This document shows positions 27,303 through 38,230 of a stretch of 64,000 bases of DNA, in pieces; position 1 is the stretch's first letter, and each line of letters opens with the position of its first letter. The position numbers were made by a program, and so were the translations under genes. The DNA comes from JBBQSN01 sp963825505. Its GTDB lineage: Bacteria; Actinomycetota; Actinomycetes; Actinomycetales; CAWJMD01. The stretch spans positions 1 through 64,000 of the forward strand of contig CAWGTL010000015.1 in assembly GCA_963825505.1 (NCBI GenBank). The letters run 5' to 3'. The notes under the pieces are model-generated. The model worked only from the letters and a program-made list of their open reading frames with translations. It did no database searches and was not told the DNA's origin.

Positions 27303-28421
27303 TCACCGGGTCTCGAACATCGCCAGGTGGTCGACCGCTCCACCGCGGGCCTGGGTGAAGTCGCCGCCGGCGAACAGGCGGCCGGTGGCCGGGTCGAACT
27401 CCATCGCCCAGACCCCGAAGGCGCTGTTGAAGTTGGGGTCGAACGAGAGCAGGGCGCCCGACGACATCGACACCGCGAACGCCTTGCGCCGCAGGACGTC
27501 CCCGTTCGGGCAGTGGGAGCCGTTGGTGCAGTAGTTGTTGAAGTGACCTCCGACGTAGAGGTCGTCGCCGTCGAGCGCCACGGCCTGCATGTTGCCGTCA
27601 CCCTGGTGGTACGACAGCTGCCGGCCGGACAGGTCGTAGACGATCGCCCGCCCACCCGCGCCGGCCACCCCGGCGATCACCCGGTTGGACGTGACCTCGA
27701 TGTCCGTCGTGGGGACCCGCGGGTTGGGGCGGAACGCCGCCAGCACGGTGCCGTCGACCGGGTCGACGGCGACCAGCGAGCGGTTCGTCCCCGTGAACGT
27801 GCCACCGATGTACACGCGGTCACCCGAGGGGGACACCTGCATCGCCTTGACCTGCTTGTCGAACGTGGGCCGCCACTGGGCGTCGAGGGCGCCGGTCGAC
27901 AGGGAGAACGCCGCCGCCTTGCCGCGGGCCTGGCCGTCGACGCTGTTGATCCCGCCGGCCACGTACAGGCGGCCGTTCCCGCTCTGGATGTCGCCCACGT
28001 AGCCCTTGACGGTGTGCGCGAACGGGAGGAGGGCGCCGGCGGTGCTGAACGCCGCGAGGTTCTTGCGCCGCTGGGTGCCGACCCGGTCGAACAGCCCCCC
28101 GACGTAGACGGTGCCGCCCACGACGTGCAACGACATCACCTCGCCCTGGACGTCCGGGGCGAACGGCAGCACCTGGCAGGTGGCGGCGTTGAAGGCGAAG
28201 ACGTTGGACCGGGCCAGCCGGCTGCCGTCCGGGTTGAACGCCGCGGTGAACGTCCCGCCCACGTAGACGACGCCACCGCTGACCTCGATGTCGACGACCC
28301 GGCCGTCGGTCTCGGCGCACTGGTCCGGGACCGAGGGTGCGACCGCCTGCGCCGGGAGGGCCGTCGTCACGGCCAGGACCGGACCCGCGATCAGGGCGGC
28401 GATGATCGGTGTGAGTCGCAT
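27303..28421 (-). CDS. Secreted beta-propeller-type repeat protein
   Basis: A 372-residue exported protein. The signal peptide ends at about residue 26 (cleavage after AQA). The mature part consists of repeats such as VVYVGGTFTAAF, VYVGGLFDRVG, LYVAGGINSVDG, VYIGGTFTGTN, LYVGGHFNNYC and LFAGGDFTQARG. It is a shorter paralogue of the two proteins at 4,945-9,282 and lacks FN3 domains. Two Cys (CTNGSHC) in the last third could form a disulfide. ATG 28421 is the start, with GGAAGA upstream. It is a single-gene unit ended by the hairpin at 27,218-27,260. Propeller repeats suggest binding or scaffolding at the surface; no enzyme motif is visible. Confidence 0.83.
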   Translation of the reverse strand: MRLTPIIAALIAGPVLAVTTALPAQAVAPSVPDQCAETDGRVVDIEVSGGVVYVGGTFTAAFNPDGSRLARSNVFAFNAATCQVLPFAPDVQGEVMSLHVVGGTVYVGGLFDRVGTQRRKNLAAFSTAGALLPFAHTVKGYVGDIQSGNGRLYVAGGINSVDGQARGKAAAFSLSTGALDAQWRPTFDKQVKAMQVSPSGDRVYIGGTFTGTNRSLVAVDPVDGTVLAAFRPNPRVPTTDIEVTSNRVIAGVAGAGGRAIVYDLSGRQLSYHQGDGNMQAVALDGDDLYVGGHFNNYCTNGSHCPNGDVLRRKAFAVSMSSGALLSFDPNFNSAFGVWAMEFDPATGRLFAGGDFTQARGGAVDHLAMFETR

Positions 28422-28562
28422 GGCGTGCTTCTTCCACTGGATCCGTCGAGCTCGGTCCCTGGGAGCCTAGAAGCGCGCAGCTGGTACGGCACCCTCCGCG
28501 GTCGAACCGCACCAGAACGGGCGATGAGGGCATCGGGCACTCACCCGTCCTGAGTCATCCGA

Positions 28563-29487
28563 TCACCCGATGCGGCGCACCTGCCACTCGTCCAGCCGAG
28601 CGCCCAGGTCGTCGCACAGCCGCCGGACCCGGGGGTCGAGGTCGAGCCGCGGACCGGGGGCCCCGCGGCGCACGGCTCCGGCGTCGAGGTGCTCCGGGGG
28701 CGCGCCGACGACTCGGAGCAGGGCCTGCCCGGTGCGGAGCGGGTCGGCGCGCAGGGCGTCGTAGGACAGCACGTGGACGTCGGGCCGGTCGACCAGCGGC
28801 GCGACGACGGAGGTCCCGAACGGGATGCTGTTGCGCAGGTACCAGAACAGGGCGGCGGCGGAGTGCGGGTCGAGCCGGTCGGGCTCGAGCCCCCGGACGA
28901 GGTCGACCTCCTCGGGCCCCAGCCCCCCGGCCTGCCACGCGCCGGGCGACGAGCCCCGGGTCAGTCCCACGAGGACGTCGCGGTTGTGGGCGCCGAACTT
29001 GGCGACGGCCGACCTGGCTCGGTCGTCGACCGCCCGGTGCACCCACACAGCGAGGGCGCGGTCCGACCTGGTCGCCGCCAGCAGCTCGGCGGTCCGGTGC
29101 GAGTCGCACAGCGGCTTGACCACCACGGCGGCCTGGCGGCTGCGGGCCACGGCAGCGGCGAGCCGGTCGTCGTCGACGCGGAACCGGTGGAAGAGCCGGC
29201 GGTCGTTCTCCCCGTGCACCTCGACGGCCGGCGACGACCCGAGCACGCGGAGCACGAGGTTGGTCCCCGATCGCTGCAGGCCCACGACCAGGACGGGGAC
29301 CGTCTGGCCGCGGCCGGCGTCCCTCGGCACGCCGCCAGCGCGCTCGCGCCAGAGCGCGGCCGGCGCGCGCCCGGGGGTCGAGGTCGTCCTCCTCGACCAG
29401 CCGGGACCAGCCCTGCTCGCGCCCCCAGCGCCAGTGCCTCCCGGCCCGTCGCAGCAGCCGGCCACCGGCTCGGTCCGGCTCCGTCAT
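28563..29487 (-). CDS. Sulfotransferase family protein (apparent frameshift near 29,330)
   Basis: A paralogue of the sulfotransferase at 14,328. The N-terminal extension (WSRLVEEDDLDPRARAG, then ALARARWRR) is in one frame from ATG 29487. The PAPS-binding core (VVGLQRSGTNLVLRVL, then LAVWVHRAVDDRARSAVAKFG) is in another, ending at 28,563. The region is one base longer than a multiple of three, so one extra base around 29,320-29,345 explains the break. The join falls where the paralogue reads ARWRRRHAV, so nothing is lost. Full length is about 307 residues. A TACGGT box six bases before the ATG suggests a leaderless transcript. Acceptor unknown. Confidence 0.82.
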
Positions 29488-29547
29488 CGAGCCACCGTAG
29501 GCGTTCGGCGGACGCGCGGGCGGCGGGGGCGTTAGCGTCCGTTGGTT

Positions 29548-30438
29548 GTGACGCGGGTGAGGGGGGACCTGGTACCGCCGCTGCTCGTCGTCGGGGCCCC
29601 GCGGTCGGGCACCACGTTGCTCTACAAGACCCTCTGCCTGCACGACGCGAGCGCCTGGTTGTCCAACTACCACGCCCGGGTCCCAGCGGTGCCGGCGACG
29701 GACCTGGTGGTCCGGCTCGTCCGCGGGTCGGCACGCCGCCGGGCCACCTGGTTCGACCCGTCGTCCAACGCCTACGTCTTCGGCGCTCCTCGCCCCCTGC
29801 GCGACCGGGTGTTCCCCACCCCGGTCGAGGCCGACCGGGTCTGGGGCCGGGCGCTGGGGGACGGCCCGGGGCGGGGGGTCGGCTCCCCGCAGCAGGTCCG
29901 CAGGGTGCTCGGCGGTGCCGTCCGGTGGGGCGGTGGACAGGTCGTGGTCGCGAAACGGATCGCCAGCAACCGCAACCTGGGCCGCGTGCTGGCCGCCGTG
30001 CCGTCGACGCGGTTCGTGCACGTCGTGCGTGACGGCCGCGACGTCGCCGCCTCGCTGCGCCGGGTCGACTGGTGGCCGAACGAGCGGATCTGGTGGCTCG
30101 GCCGGACGCCGGCGGACTGGGAGCGGGACGGCCACGACCCGTGGGAGCTCGCGGCCCGGCACTGGGTGCAGGAGGTGTCCGCGGTCCGGACGGCGCTGCG
30201 CGGACTCGACGAGCGGCAGGTGCTCGTGCTGCGGTACGAGGACCTGGTGAGGGACCCGCGGACGGTCCTGGAGCAGGTCCGCGACTTCGCCGGGCTGCCG
30301 GCCGACCAGAGCTGGTCGCGCGAGGTGGCCGAGCTGGAGATCTCGAGCCGGCCCGGTGCCAGGGACCTGCCGGCCGGGCCGCTCGAGGTCGTGACCGGTC
30401 ACCAGCGCGCGCTGCTCGACGAGCTGGGCTATCCCTGA
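29548..30438 (+). CDS. Sulfotransferase family protein
   Basis: A sulfotransferase of about 296 residues. LLVVGAPRSGTTLLYKTL is the 5'-phosphosulfate loop and FVHVVRDGRDVAASLRRVDW the 3'-phosphate site. A VLVLRYEDLVRDPRTVLEQV block follows near residue 230. The start is uncertain: TTG 29542, GTG 29548 and GTG 29557 are in frame. No ribosome site is visible, and a TAGCGT box at 29,533-29,538 would put the transcript start close to GTG 29548, so a leaderless or nearly leaderless message is likely. It faces away from the previous sulfotransferase gene across a 60-bp gap and is the last clear gene of the sulfated-polymer locus. Confidence 0.9.
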   Translation: MTRVRGDLVPPLLVVGAPRSGTTLLYKTLCLHDASAWLSNYHARVPAVPATDLVVRLVRGSARRRATWFDPSSNAYVFGAPRPLRDRVFPTPVEADRVWGRALGDGPGRGVGSPQQVRRVLGGAVRWGGGQVVVAKRIASNRNLGRVLAAVPSTRFVHVVRDGRDVAASLRRVDWWPNERIWWLGRTPADWERDGHDPWELAARHWVQEVSAVRTALRGLDERQVLVLRYEDLVRDPRTVLEQVRDFAGLPADQSWSREVAELEISSRPGARDLPAGPLEVVTGHQRALLDELGYP

Positions 30439-30450
30439 GCGGACCTGCGG

Positions 30451-31608
30451 CTAGTACCGGTGCGCCACCGCGGTGACGGCCGTGAGGTAGCGCTCGCGGG
30501 CGTCCGGGCCGGAAGGGCTCCGCGGCGCCCGGTGGGGGACGGCGAGGCGACGGCGCAGCCGGGGGGAGAGAGCGGGCCCGCGGTCGCGGGCGGTGGGTGT
30601 GGTCCAGGCCACGGGACCGTCGTCCTCCACGCGGCCGCCGACCGGGTCGGTCCGCTCGACCGCGGCGAGCAGCCGGCCGAGGATGTCCCGGCGGGTGACG
30701 ACCGCGGCACCCGCCGTCAGCGCGTCCGGCGAGCGCAGCACTCGACCCGCGCGCTGCAGGATCGCGCCCGTGGCGGCGCGGGACCGCCAGTCGCGCGCTC
30801 GGTCGGCGAGCTCGGCCTCGTCGGGGCGCAGCACGGTCAGGGCCTGCCGCACGTCGAGCAGCCACCCCAGCCGGTGGCCGCCGCTCAGGGCCGCGTGCAG
30901 GGCGAGGTGGGCGACGGTGTCGACCGGCTCGAGAGTGCGCACCAGCACTTCTCCGACCACGACGGGCACCGCGCGCGCGAGCACCGCCGAGGTCGCCGGG
31001 CCGACCTGCTGACGCACCAGGTGCCGGTTCACCAGGTGCCAGTGCAGGTCGACCAGGGTCCCGTGCGGCATCACCACGTGGACCTGGCCGCGCAGCTCGC
31101 GGAGCTGCAGGTCCCAGTCCGAGTCGGCGACCGCCCCGCCCACCGCCTCCAGCGCGCGCACGGCTGACGCGAACTGCCGCGGTGCCACGACGACGTCGAG
31201 GTCGCCGACGGGCCGGGCGACCGGGTCGTCGTAGACCCGGTGCGCCAGCGACAGGCCCTTGACCAGCACCCACCCGGGGCAGGCGTCGTCCAGAGCCGGC
31301 CGGAGGACGGCGAGGTCCGCGAGCGACCGGATCTCCGCCAGCACGGTCTCCGCCCGCACCGCCTGGAGCCCGTCGTGGGCGGCTGGCGAAGCGGCCAGCA
31401 GGGCCGGCGCGGCGAGCAGCAGCTGGTGCGCAGCCTTGTGGAAGCGTGCGCCACGGACGACGAGGTCCGCGTGCCCGGCGTCGAGCAGACGCGACAGCCC
31501 GAGCACGGCCGGTGCTCCCTCGGCCCACAGGTCGTCCTCGCCCGCCATCGCCGCGGCCAGCACCCTCGCGAGCTCGGCGCGCGTGCCCGGCCCGACCGTG
31601 TCAGCCAC
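30451..31608 (-). CDS. Nucleotidyltransferase family protein (PF14907-like)
   Basis: A 385-residue soluble protein. The nucleotidyltransferase signature is PVGDLDVVVAPRQFASAV, where the two Asp of D-L-D would bind metal, with the preceding VLVKGLSLAHRVYDD block. VDLHWHLVNRH and TVAHLALHAALSGGHRLGWL are conserved in the uncharacterised nucleotidyltransferase group often found near polysaccharide and peptide-modification genes. GTG 31608 overlaps the end of the HprK-like gene by eight bases. It ends a three-gene operon (PqqD-like, HprK-like, nucleotidyltransferase). The reaction is unknown; the transferred nucleotide and target cannot be inferred. Confidence 0.8.
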   Translation of the reverse strand: MADTVGPGTRAELARVLAAAMAGEDDLWAEGAPAVLGLSRLLDAGHADLVVRGARFHKAAHQLLLAAPALLAASPAAHDGLQAVRAETVLAEIRSLADLAVLRPALDDACPGWVLVKGLSLAHRVYDDPVARPVGDLDVVVAPRQFASAVRALEAVGGAVADSDWDLQLRELRGQVHVVMPHGTLVDLHWHLVNRHLVRQQVGPATSAVLARAVPVVVGEVLVRTLEPVDTVAHLALHAALSGGHRLGWLLDVRQALTVLRPDEAELADRARDWRSRAATGAILQRAGRVLRSPDALTAGAAVVTRRDILGRLLAAVERTDPVGGRVEDDGPVAWTTPTARDRGPALSPRLRRRLAVPHRAPRSPSGPDARERYLTAVTAVAHRY

Positions 31609-32488
31609 CGTCCCACCAGCGTTCGAGCACGGCAGCGGTCCGATCAGGCGCGCCGACCCGCAGCCTGGCCACCCGGCATCCCTCGGCGAGGTCCGCGAGC
31701 CGGTCGAGGGCGGCCGCGGGATCGCGGAAGTGGTTGAAGCTGCGAGCCAGCAGCTCGGTGAGCACCTCCGCACGCGAGACGTCGACCAGGTCCGGGCCGG
31801 TGCCCGCAGGCCCGCGCTCGACGAGCACGACCGCCGACACCGGCACGGGCACGCGCGCGGCGCCGGCACCGACGTCGCCCGCCCGGACCAGCCGCTCCTG
31901 TCCGGCGTCGAAGCCGTGGTCGTCCAGGCCGAGCGCGTGCTGCGACCACGGGGACAGCGCCACGGGGCGTGGGTACGGAACGGACACCGGCGGCCCGCCG
32001 TGCCAGGGCAGGCACGCCGCCTCGTCGGACGCGTAGCCCCACCCGCGGCGCAGCAGGGCGACCGCGAGGGTGGACTTGCCGGTGCCGGAGGCCGCCGGCA
32101 GGACCAGGGCCTCGCCGTCACGCACCACGACCGCGGCGTGGACCAGCAGGTGCGGGCTCGCCTGCACGGCGACCGCGTTGACCGCGGCGTGCACCAGACC
32201 CAGGACCGCGGGCCTCGAGCCCGCGGACGCCTCGAACAGCGGGTCCACGCCGGACGAGCCGACCGATCCGGAGCGTGCCGTCACCGTCGCGCAGCCGTGC
32301 CCCGTGACCGTCACGACCGGGTGCGGGGTCGCGTCGGGCCCAGGGCGCGGGTCGACGACGCACTCGGCGAACATCGCGCGCACGAGGTCGGCCGTCACCG
32401 GGTCGTCGCACCGGATCCCCACCTGAGCACCCAGGACCTCCAGGACGGTGTCCGGGGCGGTCTCGGCGGGTCGCGTGCCGCGGCTCAT
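31601..32488 (-). CDS. HprK-like serine kinase family protein
   Basis: A 295-residue protein resembling the C-terminal domain of HPr kinase/phosphorylase. The Walker A motif AASGTGKST is at residues 132-140, preceded by LLVHAAVVVRDGEALVL, the usual HprK-like lead-in. GWGYASDEAACLP matches the D-E block. No HPr or other PTS gene is present, so a role in carbon control is unlikely. Relatives (HprK-related kinase families) occur beside PqqD-like and nucleotidyltransferase genes, as here. ATG 32488 overlaps the PqqD-like stop (ATGA at 32,485-32,488), so the products are made together. The phosphorylation target is unknown. Confidence 0.8.
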   Translation of the reverse strand: MSRGTRPAETAPDTVLEVLGAQVGIRCDDPVTADLVRAMFAECVVDPRPGPDATPHPVVTVTGHGCATVTARSGSVGSSGVDPLFEASAGSRPAVLGLVHAAVNAVAVQASPHLLVHAAVVVRDGEALVLPAASGTGKSTLAVALLRRGWGYASDEAACLPWHGGPPVSVPYPRPVALSPWSQHALGLDDHGFDAGQERLVRAGDVGAGAARVPVPVSAVVLVERGPAGTGPDLVDVSRAEVLTELLARSFNHFRDPAAALDRLADLAEGCRVARLRVGAPDRTAAVLERWWDGG

Positions 32489-32802
32489 CGCCGCACCAGC
32501 AGCCCCGCCTCCACCAGCTCGTCGACCGTGCGCAGGACGTCCACGCGCACGTCCTCCGGAGACCTCGCGTGCTCGGCCGCGACGCGCTCGACGAGCTCCT
32601 CGGGGCCGGCGGCTCCCGGTGCGAGGTCCCACACCGCCAGCGCGGTGCCGTTCAGGACGGCGACGCGTTCGGAGTCCTGCGCGTGCACGAAGGCCGAGCC
32701 GGCCACCCGACGGGTGGTCAGGGCACGCGCGGGAAGCTTCCAGCCGGACACCTCGCCAGCGTAACGAGGCCACCTCGGCGTCGTCCCGGCGTCACCGACC
32801 AT
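32485..32802 (-). CDS. PqqD-like (RiPP recognition element-fold) small protein
   Basis: A 105-residue protein with the PqqD-type pattern: VAVLNGTALAVWDLAPGAAG in the centre, then a helical half ending LRTVDELVEAGLLVRR. PqqD-like proteins are winged-helix peptide-binding modules, best known for presenting RiPP precursors to modifying enzymes. No radical-SAM enzyme is nearby. It is instead the first gene of an operon with an HprK-like kinase and a nucleotidyltransferase, and is divergent from the exported LAxTG protein at 32,930. ATG 32802 is used; the first ~18 residues are poorly conserved in type and the true start could lie inside. Confidence 0.78.
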   Translation of the reverse strand: MVGDAGTTPRWPRYAGEVSGWKLPARALTTRRVAGSAFVHAQDSERVAVLNGTALAVWDLAPGAAGPEELVERVAAEHARSPEDVRVDVLRTVDELVEAGLLVRR

Positions 32803-32929
32803 CGCCCGTTCGGGGGAGCGAACCGGGTGAACGGGATGAACCTTCCCGCGGAAACCTGATCACGGACAGCGACGTCGCGCTATCGTCGAGGGGTCGGCAC
32901 GGGGCCGGCACGAGAGCAAGGGGCGGGAC

Positions 32930-33388
32930 ATGGACAGCACGGGCACGCGTCGCGGCACGGGGGCCAGCCACGTTGGAGACGACCTCGGCCAGGGGCGTGA
33001 TCGCAGGTCGGTCCTGCGCGCCGGCGTCATCGGGGCGGCCTGGGTCGTACCCGCCGTCACCATGATCGGTGTCTCCCCCGCGCACGCCGACAACCCGAGC
33101 GGCCCGCCGCCCACCACCGAGCCGCCGACCGTCCCGCCGACCGTGCCCACCTCCGTGGAGCCCACGTCGGAGGAGAGCACCCCGCCCCCGGTGGTCGAGA
33201 AGACCCCTCCCCCGCCCGCAGGCACCCAGGCCGCGCCCGTCCGGAACGCCGCGGCGCCGCAGAGCCTGGCGTTCACCGGAGCGGACAACGGCGTCGCCGC
33301 CGCCGTGGCCGCCGGCCTGGTGATCGGCGGCACGGCGCTGACCGTCGCCAGCCGCAAGGGCAAGGAGCCCGGCAAGCACAGCGCCTGA
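32930..33388 (+). CDS. Tat-exported, Pro/Thr-rich wall protein with LAFTG sortase signal
   Basis: A 152-residue protein. The twin-arginine motif is at residues 25-26 (RDRRSVLRAG), followed by a hydrophobic segment and an AHA cleavage site near residue 53. The mature part is a Pro/Thr/Glu-rich stalk. LAFTG is at residues 113-117, then a hydrophobic helix (about 121-140) and a basic tail (RKGKEPGKH). LAxTG is the signal recognised by class E sortases of high-GC actinobacteria, so covalent attachment to peptidoglycan is predicted. No sortase gene is in the window. It diverges from the PqqD-like operon across a 127-bp gap, where CTATCGT near 32,880 may be part of a promoter. The function is unknown; it is too short to hold an enzyme. 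Confidence 0.8.
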   Translation: MDSTGTRRGTGASHVGDDLGQGRDRRSVLRAGVIGAAWVVPAVTMIGVSPAHADNPSGPPPTTEPPTVPPTVPTSVEPTSEESTPPPVVEKTPPPPAGTQAAPVRNAAAPQSLAFTGADNGVAAAVAAGLVIGGTALTVASRKGKEPGKHSA

Positions 33389-33401
33389 GGGCGCGCGAGC
33401 C

Positions 33402-34518
33402 TCAGCGCGAGCAGAGCACCAGCACCTCCTGGTGCGGGGTCTGCGGGAACATGTCGAACACCCGGGCACGCACCGGGCGCAGTGACGGCATCGCCGCCGA
33501 GATCCCGGGCCAGCGTCGTCGGGTTGCAGCTGGAGTAGAGCAGGTGCCGCGCGCCCGACCCCTCCAGCCAGGCGGCCAGGTCGGGACCGGTGCCGCGCCT
33601 GGGCGGGTTGACGACCACGAGGTCGGGAACGTCGGTCCGGTCCCGCACCCAGGTGGTGGCGTCGGCGGCCTCGAACCGCGCGGGGACGCCCGCCTCCGCC
33701 GCGCTGGTGCGCGCCGCGTCGACCGCCTCGGCGGCCACCTCCACGCCGGTGACGGACCGTCCGGTGGCAGCCAGGTGCAGCGCGAAACCGCCCACGCCGC
33801 AGTACAGGTCCCACGCGCTGCGCCACGGCGCCGTCGCCGCCCAGGCCGCCGCCTCCCGGTACAGCGCCGCCGCCACGGCCGTGCTGGTCTGGAAGAAGCC
33901 GGCCGGACGCAGGTGCAGGGTGAAGCCGTTCACCCGCACCGGCAGCGTGCTGCCCAGCAGCACCTCGATCTGCTCGCCGTCGAGGACCGCGGCGTGGCGG
34001 GGCTGGAGGTCGGCCGAGACCACCCGCAGGTGCGGCAGCCGCTCGCGCAGCCACGGCAGGTGCTTGCGCAGCCGCGGCAGCGACTCGGTGGAGCGCAGCA
34101 CGAACCGCGCCATCAGCTCGCCGTCGGGGGAGACGGTCACCACGACGTGCTTGAGCTCACCGGTGCGCCCCGGCACGTCGTACGGGGTGAGACCGGCGCG
34201 GGTGACCAGCTCGGCCAGCACGGGCAGGGCGTCGTGCAGGACGGGCTCGTGCAGGCCGCAGCCGCGCAGGTCGGTGCCGTGCCCGGTGTCGTCGAGGATG
34301 CCGAGGGTCGGGGCGTCCACGGTGCCGGCGACGACCATCTTGGCCTTGTTGCGGAACGCCGCCTCGGCACCGGTCACCGGCGGCAGCCACTCCAGGTCGT
34401 GGTGGTCGGCCAGCAGCGAGCGGGCGCGTGCCTGCTTGGCCGCCACCTGCTCGTCGTAGGGCCGGGGCAGCCAGGTGCACGACCGGCACACGCCCGCGTC
34501 GTAGTAGCCGCACTCCAC
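33402..34518 (-). CDS. rlmC: 23S rRNA (uracil-747-C5)-methyltransferase RlmC-like (apparent frameshift near 33,495)
   Basis: A TrmA-class RNA methyltransferase that matches E. coli RlmC along its length. The N-terminal Fe-S cysteines are in VECGYYDAGVCRSCTW with a further Cys in LRGCGLHEPVL. FRNKAKMVVAG is next, then the SAM-binding WDLYCGVGGFALHLA, VVVNPPRRGTG, and the nucleophile in LLYSSCNPTTLARDL. The last ~25 residues (MPSLRPVRARVFDMFPQTPH and on) are in another frame; one extra G in CTCGGCGGCGATG (minus strand, around 33,491-33,500) explains it, so a base error is likely. The start is GTG 34518, seven bases after a TAGCGT box, which suggests a leaderless transcript. It is divergent from mfd and convergent with the wall-protein gene. 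Confidence 0.87.
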
Positions 34519-34574
34519 GCCCCCGACGCTAGTGCGGCGGCGGGCGCCGTGTGCGGGGGTGTCCGTGCCGCGAC

Positions 34575-34580
34575 GTAGGC
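34575..34580 (+). promoter_or_regulatory. Candidate -10 box for mfd
   Basis: TAGGCT within GACGTAGGCTGGG, about 50 bp upstream of the mfd ATG, in the gap between the divergent rlmC and mfd genes. The same hexamer precedes eno. No clear -35 is seen. Confidence 0.4.
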
Positions 34581-34630
34581 TGGGACGAGCCCCGCCCGGG
34601 CTCCCCCCTTGCCGTTCTGGAGACCCACCC

Positions 34631-38226
<3,596 letters not shown>

Positions 38227-38230
<4 letters not shown>

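Noticed and set aside
613..28550. Shared 13-mer CACTCACCCGTCC upstream of cysQ (613-625) and near 28,538-28,550 as a common operator
   Set aside because: In 64 kb of strongly GC-biased DNA several such 13-mer matches are expected by chance, and no dyad or consistent spacing to starts was found.
31601..32488. A true HPr kinase for carbon catabolite control
   Set aside because: No HPr or PTS gene is nearby and only the P-loop domain is present, beside PqqD and nucleotidyltransferase genes.
32485..33388. A RiPP (for example PQQ-like) biosynthetic cluster because of the PqqD-like gene
   Set aside because: No radical-SAM, cyclodehydratase, peptidase or typical precursor gene is present; the partners are a kinase-like protein and a nucleotidyltransferase.
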